From Bin5 sp009843665 (GTDB lineage: Bacteria > Chloroflexota > Anaerolineae > Caldilineales > Caldilineaceae), in the NCBI GenBank assembly GCA_965220285.1, contig OZ244818.1:2604001-2668000 (forward strand): a stretch of 64,000 nt of DNA. Direction: 5' to 3'. Under the pieces are notes generated by a model. The model made no database searches. It was not told the origin of the DNA and saw only the letters and a program-made list of their open reading frames with translations. Shown in pieces: positions 40,341-49,247 of this stretch. The position numbers were made by a program, and so were the translations under genes. The stretch's first letter is position 1, and each line of letters opens with the position of its first letter.

Positions 40341-42140
40341 CTATTCAGCCCCGTCCGAGCCGCGACTCTCCCACAGACTGCGCATCTCCGCGCAGCGTTC
40401 CAGCAACGGCTCCAACTTGCCTGTATCCTCCACCCGGCCCGATCTGAGTACAATGATCTGGTCCGCCCGCTGTAGCAGAGGCCGTCGATGGGAAACAACC
40501 AGGTAGGTGGCATCCTGTCGCGCGAAGAGCCGCTCCCACAACTGCTGCTCGGTCTCCACATCCAGCGCGCTGGACAAGTCGTCGCATACCAGCAGTTCCG
40601 CCTGACGGATGAACATGCGCGCCGCCGCGGCCCGCTGTCTCTGGCCGCCCGACAACCTCACGCCCCGCGGCCCCACCACCGTCTCCAGTCCACTTTCAAG
40701 TTGCTCGAGATCGGTATCCAGCGCAGCGGCCCGCACCGCCTGTGCCACCTCTGCATCGTCCGCTTCCAGGCCGAGCAGGATATTCTCCCGTAACGACTCG
40801 CTGAAAAGGCTTGGCGTCTGCGAAATGTACGCGCTCACCGGCGGCACAAGAAATGACGCCGGTTCGTGGATGAGCCGGCCGTTCCAGTGTATTTTGCCGG
40901 ATTCGGCCGGCAGCAGCCCCAGCAGGACCCGCAACAGCGTCGTCTTGCCCGCGCCGATCCGCCCGGTGACGACCGTGAAACTGCCCCGTTCAAGGCGCAG
41001 GTCGATATCAAAGATACCCTTTTCTGAACCGGGGAATCGATAGGTCAGCCCAGAGGTAGAGAGAGACTGCAAGAGTTCGGGCCGGGCAGGTGACTGGTCG
41101 CGGGCAGGAGGAAAGGCTCCGCTCAGATGGATTGGCGTTCTGCGCACCAAATCGGAGGGTTGCGCTCCCTGCATCAGCCGGTCCATGCGCCCGATCGAGA
41201 CGCCTGCCTGTTTCCAGCGCGCGAAAAATGTCCCGATTGTGGAAATCATGTTGGTGACGAAGGTCAGGTAATAGGCAAACAGGGAGAAATCGCCGATCGT
41301 GAACGAGCCGTCCCGAAGCGCCGAGCCCGCCAGCAGCAGGATCAGACCCATACCGATGTTTACAACATTGTGAAAGGTCGAGTTGAGGATCTCGTTAAAG
41401 AGACGGTCGCGCAGCGCGTTCTTGCGTCGATTCTCGTTCAACTCCTCAAACTGCGCCAGCATACTCCCCTCCGCGCTGGCTACCTGCACCGCCTGCACAT
41501 GCTCAAACATCTCACCGATGAAACCGGCCACATTGCCGGCCGCGAACCGGTTGGCCTCACGGTACTGCTGGACTCTGACCCTCGCCAGATTGGCCACCGC
41601 TACCACGATCAGCAGCGGCAGGAAGGCAAAAGTCGTGACGCGCAGATTGATGCGCGCCATGGTGAGCAGTGCGACCACGCCAAAGCCGCCCGTTGCCAGC
41701 AGAAAGAGCGCCCAGACTGTAAAGTTGCCCAACTCGTCCGCATCCTCGCGGAAACGGCTGATCGCCTCGCCTGTAGAGCTGGGCAACGAGCGCGCGCCCG
41801 GCATGCTGAGAATGTGCTCCAAAAGATTCGTGCGCATCGTGGCCGCGGTGCTGAAGGTCCAGCGAAAGAATACGTACATATCGGTGAATATCAGCCCGTT
41901 GCGCAGAAGCGCGACCGCCAGCACCACCGCGGCCCAGGCATTCGGCCCCCAGGCCAGCGGAGCCGAGCCGGTTAGCGAATCGAAGTAGAAGCGAATGATC
42001 AGCCCGTTTGCCTGGAAAATCCCGACAAAGATGAATATTCGCAGGGCCGTCGTCAGCGAATACAGGCCGGGAAAACAGCGGATCAGGCCCCACCAGGCGC
42101 TGACCACTGAAATCGGCGGGCGCCCTGAGATCTGCGTCAT
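40341..42140 (-). CDS. Heterodimeric ABC exporter subunit with noncanonical Walker B
   Basis: A 599-residue half-transporter whose ATG overlaps the upstream stop (ATGA). Six helices are followed by an ATPase with Walker A GRIGAGKTT, Q-loop YISQTPSLF and signature LSGGQRQRAAAARM. In Walker B the catalytic Glu is replaced by Asp (LVCDDLSSALD); the His is kept in VVSHRRP. Such a half normally pairs with an intact partner, here 42137-43966. The substrate is unknown; lipid, drug or peptide export is typical. Confidence 0.85.
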   Translation of the reverse strand: MTQISGRPPISVVSAWWGLIRCFPGLYSLTTALRIFIFVGIFQANGLIIRFYFDSLTGSAPLAWGPNAWAAVVLAVALLRNGLIFTDMYVFFRWTFSTAATMRTNLLEHILSMPGARSLPSSTGEAISRFREDADELGNFTVWALFLLATGGFGVVALLTMARINLRVTTFAFLPLLIVVAVANLARVRVQQYREANRFAAGNVAGFIGEMFEHVQAVQVASAEGSMLAQFEELNENRRKNALRDRLFNEILNSTFHNVVNIGMGLILLLAGSALRDGSFTIGDFSLFAYYLTFVTNMISTIGTFFARWKQAGVSIGRMDRLMQGAQPSDLVRRTPIHLSGAFPPARDQSPARPELLQSLSTSGLTYRFPGSEKGIFDIDLRLERGSFTVVTGRIGAGKTTLLRVLLGLLPAESGKIHWNGRLIHEPASFLVPPVSAYISQTPSLFSESLRENILLGLEADDAEVAQAVRAAALDTDLEQLESGLETVVGPRGVRLSGGQRQRAAAARMFIRQAELLVCDDLSSALDVETEQQLWERLFARQDATYLVVSHRRPLLQRADQIIVLRSGRVEDTGKLEPLLERCAEMRSLWESRGSDGAE

Positions 42141-43966
42141 CTCTCCAACTCCTCTGCACCCATTTCCTCTATACCCAACTGCAACAGGCGATGGTAGTGG
42201 GAGGCAGGATCCGTTGCCAGCGCGCCGCGCTCGCCCTGCTCCCGGATCTGTCCGTTTTCGAGGATCACGATTCTGTCCGCCCGCTGCACCGTGGAGAGCC
42301 GGTGCGCGATCAGAATGCCAGTCCGGTTGCTGAGCAGCCGCGTGACTGCCCTTTCGAGGAAGGCTTCTGTCGCCGGATCCAAGAGGGAAGAAGCTTCGTC
42401 AAGAACAATTACTCCGGGATCCCGCAAAAATATACGCGTGAAGGCCACGAGCTGTGCCTCGCCCGCAGACAGCCCGCCGCTGCCGACCTGCAACTGCGCG
42501 TCCAGCCCTTCACCCAGGGAGGCATACCACTGGGCCAGCCCCAGTTCGTCGATGGCCTCCCAGATGCGCGCGTCGGGAACCGTCCGGTCAAAGAAGGTCA
42601 AATTGTCCCGAACTGAGGCCTGAAACAGCTGTACGTTCTGGGTGACCATCCCCACCTGCGCGCGCAGCTGCTGCAGAGGCCACTGGCGCACATCCCGCCC
42701 CGCCACCAGCACACGGCCGCTTTCCACGTCGTACAGACGCAGTAACAGGCGCGCCAAGGTCGTCTTGCCGCTGCCCGTGCGCCCCAACAGGCCCAGCACT
42801 TCGTTTGGCTCCAACCGCAGCTGGAACCCGTCCAGCGCGAACTTCCCGTTTCCGGTTGTTGCTTCCTCCGGCGGCGCATCTATCGGGTAGGCAAAACGCA
42901 CCTGCTCGAACTCCACAGCCAAGGCGTCTGCCTGCCCTGCGTCATCGCTTCTCTGCTGAAAAGCCGTCCCAGCCAGAGCTTCCGGCATCTCTACTAGACG
43001 GCTCTCCGTCGCGAACAGCTCCTGAATGCGGGCGATACCCGCCCCGGCGCGCTGAAACTGCTCAAATTCCCGCGCGATCCGTTCAATCGGCTGCGAGATC
43101 AGATTCGTATAGTGAAAGATGAGATAGACCGTGCCGATGGTGAGCGCGCCGCTGAAATAAAGAGACGCGCCCAAGACAAAGGCGATAGCAGCCCCGACAG
43201 AAAGGAGAAACCAGGCGACGTTGATCATCGAGAACCCCAGCAGTTCCGCGCGTATCGTTGTTTGCCAGAACGTGCGCAGGAGCTGATGGAAGCGGAAGAG
43301 CGTGAACACGCGCGCATTGCTTGCGCGGATATCCTCGGTGCCGGCCAGGCGCTCTTCGACGAATCCAAAGAAGCGGGCGCTCGCCTCGCGCGATCGCTGC
43401 CAGTGGGGCACAGCCAGATTGCGCAGCCGACCCAACAACAGCAGTGTAAAGACGACAAAAGTCCCAATCGCCGCGCCAACTCGCATGTCTTCGCGCAGCA
43501 GAATCACCATCACTCCGATCAGCAATAGGCCGTTGCCAAAGAGCTGTACCACCAGTTGGGCGAATAATCGTGTCAGCGCGTCGATGTCACCGTCAATGCG
43601 CTCAATCATCTCGCCCGGCGTCCGCTGCTGGTGAAACGTGAGATCCAGATGCAGACAGTGCCGGGCCAGGTCGCGTCGCAGAGCGTTGGTCGCCCGCCAG
43701 CCTACATTTTCCGCCAGAACAGTGCTGCTGACCGCCGCGACCTGTTGGACGGCGGCAATGCCGATGAACAGCAGCGCCAGGCGTGTGAGGAGCTCCATAG
43801 GACCTCCGGCCAGCGCCGAATCCAGAAAGCGACGCATAATCAGAGGGTTGGTCAGTTGCAAGAGGATATTGATGCAGAGGACAAACAGAAGCAGCAGCGT
43901 CTGCCCCAACTGCGGGCGCAGATAAAGGACGAGCAGACGCCGATATAGCTGTAGGGACGGACGCAT
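42137..43966 (-). CDS. Heterodimeric ABC exporter subunit, catalytically intact
   Basis: A 609-residue half-transporter. ATG 43966 lies six bases after GGAGG; a GTG 21 bases upstream overlaps that site and is rejected. ATPase motifs are GRTGSGKTT, Q-loop VGMVTQNVQLF, variant signature LSAGEAQ, VIVLDEASSLLD with the catalytic Glu, and IAHRLSTV. The variant signature pairs with the degenerate half of the next gene, as usual in asymmetric exporters. It follows rpe by 77 bases on the same strand. Confidence 0.86.
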   Translation of the reverse strand: MRPSLQLYRRLLVLYLRPQLGQTLLLLFVLCINILLQLTNPLIMRRFLDSALAGGPMELLTRLALLFIGIAAVQQVAAVSSTVLAENVGWRATNALRRDLARHCLHLDLTFHQQRTPGEMIERIDGDIDALTRLFAQLVVQLFGNGLLLIGVMVILLREDMRVGAAIGTFVVFTLLLLGRLRNLAVPHWQRSREASARFFGFVEERLAGTEDIRASNARVFTLFRFHQLLRTFWQTTIRAELLGFSMINVAWFLLSVGAAIAFVLGASLYFSGALTIGTVYLIFHYTNLISQPIERIAREFEQFQRAGAGIARIQELFATESRLVEMPEALAGTAFQQRSDDAGQADALAVEFEQVRFAYPIDAPPEEATTGNGKFALDGFQLRLEPNEVLGLLGRTGSGKTTLARLLLRLYDVESGRVLVAGRDVRQWPLQQLRAQVGMVTQNVQLFQASVRDNLTFFDRTVPDARIWEAIDELGLAQWYASLGEGLDAQLQVGSGGLSAGEAQLVAFTRIFLRDPGVIVLDEASSLLDPATEAFLERAVTRLLSNRTGILIAHRLSTVQRADRIVILENGQIREQGERGALATDPASHYHRLLQLGIEEMGAEELER

Positions 43967-44043
43967 CGCGTGCCTCCAGGGGGACACAGAGGAACGTCAG
44001 TGCGGCTTGCGAACTGTGATCCGAATCTGTTTCGCCCGCGACC

Positions 44044-44724
44044 TCAGGCGGAGGAAGCGCTGCAGGCATCCCGCAGCGCGGTCAGGTTTTCACCAACACT
44101 TTTGTCTGTGTTGAAGACGGCGCTGCCGACAACGATTACATTGGCGCCGTTGCGCAGCACGTCCCGGATATTGCCGGCACCAATGCCGCCGTCCACTTCC
44201 AGATCGCAGGTGGGGTTGTACTCATCCAGCAGCTTGCGCGTGCGCCGGAGTTTGCTGGTCATGGTCTGGATGAAACGCTGGCCGCCGAAGCCGGGATTGA
44301 CACTCATCACCAGAACCTGGTCGACAAAGGGCGCGATCTCGCGCACACTCTCGATCGGGGTGGAGGGATTCACAGCCACGCCAACCTGGCATCCCAGATC
44401 GACGATCTGCTGAACGGCTCGATGAAGATGAACACACGCTTCCAGGTGGATGGTGATGATATTGGCGCCGGCCTGGGCGAACGCATCCAAATGCCGCTCC
44501 GGCTCCTCGATCATCAAGTGAACGTCCAGGGGCAACTGCGTGACCCGGTTGGCCGCCTCCACAATCAGCGGTCCGAAGGTAATATTGGGCACAAATCTCC
44601 CATCCATGACATCCAGATGGAGCAGGTCGGCGCCTCCCTCTTCTGCCGCTTGGATCTGCTTCTCCAGACGACCGAAATCAGCGGTAAGAATCGACGGTGC
44701 CAGTTTGATCGCATGCGCCACCAT
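44044..44724 (-). CDS. rpe: Ribulose-phosphate 3-epimerase
   Basis: A 226-residue TIM-barrel enzyme that interconverts ribulose-5-phosphate and xylulose-5-phosphate. ATG 44724 follows GAGGAGG by eight bases; GTG 44733 overlaps that site. Motifs are LAPSILTADFGRLEKQI, LHLDVMDGRFVPNITFGP (metal-binding His and Asp), DVHLMIEEPERHL, VMSVNPGFGGQRFI and LEVDGGIGAGNI. It lies 13 bases after the site-2 protease gene, so it is probably cotranscribed. Confidence 0.97.
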   Translation of the reverse strand: MVAHAIKLAPSILTADFGRLEKQIQAAEEGGADLLHLDVMDGRFVPNITFGPLIVEAANRVTQLPLDVHLMIEEPERHLDAFAQAGANIITIHLEACVHLHRAVQQIVDLGCQVGVAVNPSTPIESVREIAPFVDQVLVMSVNPGFGGQRFIQTMTSKLRRTRKLLDEYNPTCDLEVDGGIGAGNIRDVLRNGANVIVVGSAVFNTDKSVGENLTALRDACSASSA

Positions 44725-44737
44725 CGCAAGCACCTCC

Positions 44738-45949
44738 TCAATTCATGTCGAGAGTGGACCGGGCTTCGGGCGCGGAGGCCGCCGTCGGGCTGCCGGGACC
44801 CCCTGCGATTGTATCTTCTCGTTCTTTGGCCGCGCCCATCACCTGAATCAGTTCACTGATGTCGTCCAGCGTAATCAGTCCCAGAAACTGGTCCCCATCC
44901 TGGACGATGATGACCCGGCTCCCCCGCTCCAGCATCTGCTCCCATACGTCAGCCAGAGTCGTGTCACCGGAAGTGACGGGCACCCGCGCCCGCGGAATCA
45001 TCACATCGACGACACGCCCTTCCTGTCCCTGTCCGCGCAGCGTTGCCACGAGGCGCGGGCGCGTCAGCACGCCGACCAGGTTATTGCCCAGGTCGTGCAC
45101 CGGAAAATCTCCCTGGTAGGTCGTCATTATATAGTCGACCGCCCGGCTGATCGGTTCACTCGTGTACAGCACATGCGCGTCCTTGTTCACCGCCTGGCGG
45201 GCGCTGAAATCCTTCAATACGTAGCGGCTCTGCACCGCCTCCAACTCGCCGCGGCCGCCCACATAGACGAAAAACGCCACCAACAGCAGAAAAATCCCAC
45301 CGCCAAAAATGCCCCAGATCGCGAACAGTATCGCCATGCCCCGCCCAATCAGAACCGCAATACGCGTCGCTGGTATATACCGCAGCCGCAACGCCAGCAG
45401 AGCGCGCAGAATGCGTCCGCCATCCATCGGAAACGCCGGCAACAGATTGAAAATGCCCAGCACGAGATTCGTCCCTGCCAGCGTAAGCAACAGACCGCCC
45501 AGGCTCATCGACTGCGCAGCGCGCATCAGCGACCAAATCAACGCCCCCATCGTGCCCGTGCGCATATTCATCGACACAACCAGCAGCGCCACCGGCAGCA
45601 GCAATGCGGCCAGCACGAAGTTGACCGCCGGCCCGGCGATCGCGATCAGAAACTCCTGCATCGGCTTACGGGGCATGCGCTCCAACTGGGCCACCCCGCC
45701 GATAGGCAGCAGTGTGATATACGGCACATTCACGCCGAAATACTTCGCCGTTATCGCGTGGCCGAACTCATGCAAAACCACACAGACAAAAAGCAGCAGG
45801 ATGACGACGACACCGTATATTGCGCCGGTCAGCACATCTCGCGTGTTGCGGCTGAAAAGATACGCACCGTAAACGAGAATCAGGACAAAAGACCAGTGGG
45901 CCTGGATCTCGATCCCCCAGATGCGCGCGATCTTTAGTGAACTACCCAT
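44738..45949 (-). CDS. Site-2-type zinc metalloprotease (M50) with CBS pair
   Basis: A 403-residue membrane protein. ATG 45949 follows GAGAGG by seven bases; the longer frame overlaps the DUF971 gene. The zinc site is VVLHEFGHAI in a transmembrane helix, with the second ligand motif LLPAFPMDGGRILRALLA. The C-terminal third holds two CBS domains (for example HVLYTSEPISRAVDYI and VTSGDTTLADVWEQMLERGSRVIIV), which usually bind adenine nucleotides and could gate proteolysis by energy state. Substrates are likely membrane anchors of regulators. Upstream is a slipin gene, and prohibitin/slipin proteins commonly partner with membrane proteases. Confidence 0.9.
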   Translation of the reverse strand: MGSSLKIARIWGIEIQAHWSFVLILVYGAYLFSRNTRDVLTGAIYGVVVILLLFVCVVLHEFGHAITAKYFGVNVPYITLLPIGGVAQLERMPRKPMQEFLIAIAGPAVNFVLAALLLPVALLVVSMNMRTGTMGALIWSLMRAAQSMSLGGLLLTLAGTNLVLGIFNLLPAFPMDGGRILRALLALRLRYIPATRIAVLIGRGMAILFAIWGIFGGGIFLLLVAFFVYVGGRGELEAVQSRYVLKDFSARQAVNKDAHVLYTSEPISRAVDYIMTTYQGDFPVHDLGNNLVGVLTRPRLVATLRGQGQEGRVVDVMIPRARVPVTSGDTTLADVWEQMLERGSRVIIVQDGDQFLGLITLDDISELIQVMGAAKEREDTIAGGPGSPTAASAPEARSTLDMN

Positions 45950-46025
45950 CTGTATGCCTCTCATCATCGGCTTCTTCCCGCGCCGTCCGGCGCCAGCCAT
46001 TCTTCTCCGCGGTGGACACCGCTGC

Positions 46026-46397
46026 TCAACTGCCGAGCAGGTCGCCCGGCTCGCCCTGGTTGCACGCAGAGCACGGACACGATGCCCGCAAGGAGGAAAA
46101 GCCGTAGATGCCGTTGCCGTGGCCATCGGCCCAGGTAAAGCGGATTGCGTAGTTGCCTACCAGTTCTGCGCTGTCGACCTTCGGATTGGGAGGCGGTCCT
46201 ACGGCCAACCGCAGTGGGTCCTCGTCGGCCTGGCGTCTGTCCTCCCGGCAGGACGCGCACGGACAGACGCTTCGCATCCATGCCAGCCGGTATACGCTGC
46301 GATGCTCATCCGCCCAATCGACAGTAAATTCTCCCGCCGACGTGTCAACGGTCAGGTCGGTCGGCTGACAGGCATCCCGAGTCTGCGTCAGGCTCAT
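46026..46397 (-). CDS. DUF971 domain protein
   Basis: A 123-residue protein whose ATG overlaps the slipin stop (ATGA). It holds one DUF971 domain, also found at the N-terminus of gamma-butyrobetaine hydroxylase, with a CPCASCR motif and a second C-P-C-x-x-C (CPCSAC). The two motifs suggest a metal or iron-sulfur site. The pattern of AIRFTWADGHGNGIYGFSSLR is characteristic. The function of stand-alone DUF971 proteins is not settled; links to iron-sulfur cluster handling have been suggested. Confidence 0.85.
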   Translation of the reverse strand: MSLTQTRDACQPTDLTVDTSAGEFTVDWADEHRSVYRLAWMRSVCPCASCREDRRQADEDPLRLAVGPPPNPKVDSAELVGNYAIRFTWADGHGNGIYGFSSLRASCPCSACNQGEPGDLLGS

Positions 46398-47167
46398 CTG
46401 CCATTTCCGCCCCTGCTCATCAGGGCCTCCATCAACTCTATCGGCAATGGAAAGACAAGCGTGCTGTTGTGTTCGGCGCTGATCTCGGTCAGTGTCTGCA
46501 AATAGCGCAACTGCAGCGCGCCGGCCTGGGTGGACATGACCCCCGCCGCCTCGGCCAGCGTCTGCGAAGCCTGCAATTCACCTTCAGCGTGAATGATCTT
46601 GGCTCGCTTCTCCCGCTCCGCCTCCGCTTGCCTCGCCATCGCCCGCTGCATCGACTGCGGCAGTTCCACATCCTTAACCTCGACGACACTGACCTTTACG
46701 CCCCACGGCTCGGTCTGCTCATCGATGATCTGCTGAAGTTGCTGGTTGATCTGGTCCCGCTCCGACAGCAACTCATCCAGTTCACTCTGTCCCAGAACGG
46801 AGCGCAGCGTCGTCTGGGCGATCTGCTGTGTCGCCAGAAGATAGTTGGCCACGTTTATGACCGCATCCTCCGGGGACAGCACCCGAAAATAGCAGACGGC
46901 ATTGACTTTGACAGTTACATTGTCCTTGGTAATCGCCTCCTGTGTGGGCACATCCAAGGTGACGACCCGCAGGTCGACCGGCCGCATCTGATCGATAAAC
47001 GGGATCAGCCAGAACAGGCCGGGCCCTTTGGCGCCTGTCACCCGCCCCAATCGGAAAATCACCCCCCGCTCGTACTCCTTGACAATGCGCAATGAAGCCC
47101 GCAACAGCCAGACCAGTATCAGCGCGGCGACGATATAGATCGGTATGTTTGTGAGTAGGCCTTCCAT
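46394..47167 (-). CDS. Slipin / stomatin-like SPFH membrane protein
   Basis: A 257-residue protein; the ATG follows AGGAG. An N-terminal membrane helix (about 7-25) precedes an SPFH domain (KEYERGVIFRLGRVTGAKGPGLFWLIPFID, DVPTQEAITKDNVTVKVNAVCYFRV) and a coiled-coil region rich in Ala/Glu (MQRAMARQAEAEREKRAKIIHAEGE). These proteins form oligomeric membrane microdomain scaffolds. The usual partner NfeD is not visible here; the protease and DUF971 genes follow instead. Confidence 0.93.
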   Translation of the reverse strand: MEGLLTNIPIYIVAALILVWLLRASLRIVKEYERGVIFRLGRVTGAKGPGLFWLIPFIDQMRPVDLRVVTLDVPTQEAITKDNVTVKVNAVCYFRVLSPEDAVINVANYLLATQQIAQTTLRSVLGQSELDELLSERDQINQQLQQIIDEQTEPWGVKVSVVEVKDVELPQSMQRAMARQAEAEREKRAKIIHAEGELQASQTLAEAAGVMSTQAGALQLRYLQTLTEISAEHNSTLVFPLPIELMEALMSRGGNGR

Positions 47168-47639
47168 CGATAGGCTCCTGTCAACAGGTCACGCCAACGC
47201 GTGACAGCGTCCCCGGTATCATTATATCTTCTACCACACCAGGCGGCAACTGGTCTGGAACCATCCTCCTTTCTGTCCCATTTGCGGACTTTCTCGCCGA
47301 AATAGAGATACCGTCCCCGCGCCGTCACCTGCAACCATCCACTTACCGCTAGCCACTAACCACTGCAGTTGAGCAGTCGGGCCTTCGGCCTTCCCTTGTG
47401 CGGGGGGTTCCCCCCGCGACGCTCTTCCGGCTACCCCACCGTGTCTATTCTTCCCCAGCAATGTGTCTACCCAACAGTGTATGCACCCCTTCTGCTTTTT
47501 CAAGTCATTGACCACTGAGCACTGCAGTTGGGTCCGCCCCGCGCACACGCGCGAATTGACGCAGCCCCATACAGCCGATATGATTCATTCGCAGAAGGGC
47601 GCGCGGCGCGCCTGAGAAAATCCGCAGAGGAAAACTGTT
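47168..47639. repeat. Intergenic region with dispersed repeats
   Basis: These 472 bases between divergent genes hold a CCACTTACC...CCACTAACCACTG string at 47339-47368 and a GC double hairpin at 47377-47424. A second GACCACTGAGCACTGCAG string is at 47513-47530. The frame running through it on the minus strand has no recognisable protein features. Confidence 0.6.
47377..47424. repeat. GC-rich double-hairpin repeat, copy 2
   Basis: The element reads TCGGGCC-TTCGGCC, TCCCTTGTGC, then a GCGGGG/CCCCGC stem and ACGC. It matches copy 1 at 33763-33813 apart from a few stem and loop changes. Confidence 0.6.
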
Positions 47640-49190
47640 ATGGCTCAAGATCCTCGTCCACCACTGTCGGGGAACTGGCTGCGGCTTGCCATCGCTGCGG
47701 CCGCACTGGCAATCATCGCAGTTGTCGCTTATATCGGCAGCCTGCTCCTGTTTGGCCAATCTCTGTCTATCCCCTCCCTGCTCGGGTGGAATCCCGGCGG
47801 CGGCCCCAATGTCGAAGCCGTTGCCACGGAGCCCGTCGCCGCCCAAACTATGCAGGTGGTCGCCACCTTCACGCCCGCGCCCCAATCTACGCCAACCCAC
47901 ACACCCATGCCCGCCCCGACGAACACGCCCACACCGGCCTACCCTGAGGCCGTCGTGCTCACCGAGACGCTGAACCTGCGCGCCGGTCCGGGTACCGTTT
48001 ATGGCATTGTCGGCCAGGTCCTGGCGGGACAGCGATTCCGCATCTCTGGCCGCAACGAGGCCGGCGACTGGCTGAAGATCTGCTGCCCGGCCGGAGAAAA
48101 TCGAGAAAGCTGGATCAGCGCCGACTTCGCCCAGAGCAACCTGCCGGCTTCGAGTCTGCCGGTCTCCCAGGCCCCGCCAACGCCCACGCCGACCGCCACG
48201 ATCGACGCGCCCAATCTCGACGAGGTCGACATCAGCCTGCCCGCCCCGGGAGGTTTTGGCTCGCCCGGCAGTACCAATCCCCTCACGGGCCAGCCCTTGG
48301 ACGCCGCACGCCATGGGTTGCGTCCGGTCATCGTCTGCATCAACAACGACATCGCCGCCCGTCCGCAGTTTGGCATCGGCCAGGCCGATGTAATGTATGA
48401 ATTCCTGATGGAAGGGCTCAGCCTGACACGGTTCAGCGCGGTCTACTACGGCGCCGACAGCGAGGAGATCGGGCCCGTGCGCAGCGCTCGCCTGTTCAAC
48501 TACTATCTGGGCGCGCTCTATGACGCGGGCGTGTTCTGCTCCGGGGCCAGTGACGGTGTCCGCTATCAGCTCAAAAACAACAATCAGCTTTTCCCCTACC
48601 TAGATCTGGATCTGGACGATCCGGAGAGTACCCGCTATGCCCGATCCGTTGGCAACGACTATCGTACCCGCCTGCGCACCAGCAGCGAAATGCTGCGCCT
48701 CTGGCTCGCTGATTGGGCCGTCGAACGGGCCCCGTCGATCCAGGGATTTACCTTTGGCGGCCCGGCTCCCGGCGGGGCAACCGCCAATTCGATCCGGATC
48801 CCCTATCCCTCTGTCACCGCCAGCCAGGTAGCCTATCGCTACGACCCAGGCAGCGGGCGCTATCTGCGTTCTCTGGGGGGCACCGCCCATCGGGACAGCA
48901 ACAGCGGCCAGCAGATCGCGGTCGAAAATGTTATCGTTCAGTACATGCCGCACGGCCCCGTGAATATCGTCGAAGACGCCTACGGCAACCTCAGCCTTCT
49001 TATCAACCCCTTCGGCGCCGGCAGGGCCATCATCTTCCGTGACGGTCTCGCCTATGAAGGGACTTGGCGCAATGACAGGAGTGGAGAGTTGCCCCGTTTC
49101 TTCGCGGCCGATGGCTTTGAGATTCCCCTCAAAGCGGGCAAGTCGTGGATCAGTATCGTGCCGCTGTCATACGGGATCGCCTACGAGTAA
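47640..49190 (+). CDS. Membrane-anchored SH3b-DUF3048 (YerB-like) protein
   Basis: A 516-residue protein; the ATG follows GAGGAAAA. One N-terminal membrane helix (about 14-38) is followed by a Thr/Pro-rich linker (TPTHTPMPAPTNTPTP). A bacterial SH3 domain spans about 103-165 (LNLRAGPGTVYGIVGQVLAGQRF), then a second Pro/Thr linker and a DUF3048 body from about 215 (NPLTGQPLD, RPVIVCINNDIAARPQFGIGQADVMYE, EIGPVRSARLFNYYLG). It faces outward. SH3b domains often bind cell-wall peptides; DUF3048 (as in YerB) has no settled activity. Linkers of this type are common in Chloroflexota. Confidence 0.9.
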   Translation: MAQDPRPPLSGNWLRLAIAAAALAIIAVVAYIGSLLLFGQSLSIPSLLGWNPGGGPNVEAVATEPVAAQTMQVVATFTPAPQSTPTHTPMPAPTNTPTPAYPEAVVLTETLNLRAGPGTVYGIVGQVLAGQRFRISGRNEAGDWLKICCPAGENRESWISADFAQSNLPASSLPVSQAPPTPTPTATIDAPNLDEVDISLPAPGGFGSPGSTNPLTGQPLDAARHGLRPVIVCINNDIAARPQFGIGQADVMYEFLMEGLSLTRFSAVYYGADSEEIGPVRSARLFNYYLGALYDAGVFCSGASDGVRYQLKNNNQLFPYLDLDLDDPESTRYARSVGNDYRTRLRTSSEMLRLWLADWAVERAPSIQGFTFGGPAPGGATANSIRIPYPSVTASQVAYRYDPGSGRYLRSLGGTAHRDSNSGQQIAVENVIVQYMPHGPVNIVEDAYGNLSLLINPFGAGRAIIFRDGLAYEGTWRNDRSGELPRFFAADGFEIPLKAGKSWISIVPLSYGIAYE

Positions 49191-49247
49191 ACCCCACACT
49201 GCAAAGTCTCGGAGGTTCGGCTGCCTCGCCGAACTGGCGGCAAAGGC

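Noticed and set aside
44540..45937. A 465-codon plus-strand frame
   Set aside because: It is antisense to the site-2 protease and rpe genes and composed mainly of Gln, His and Arg.
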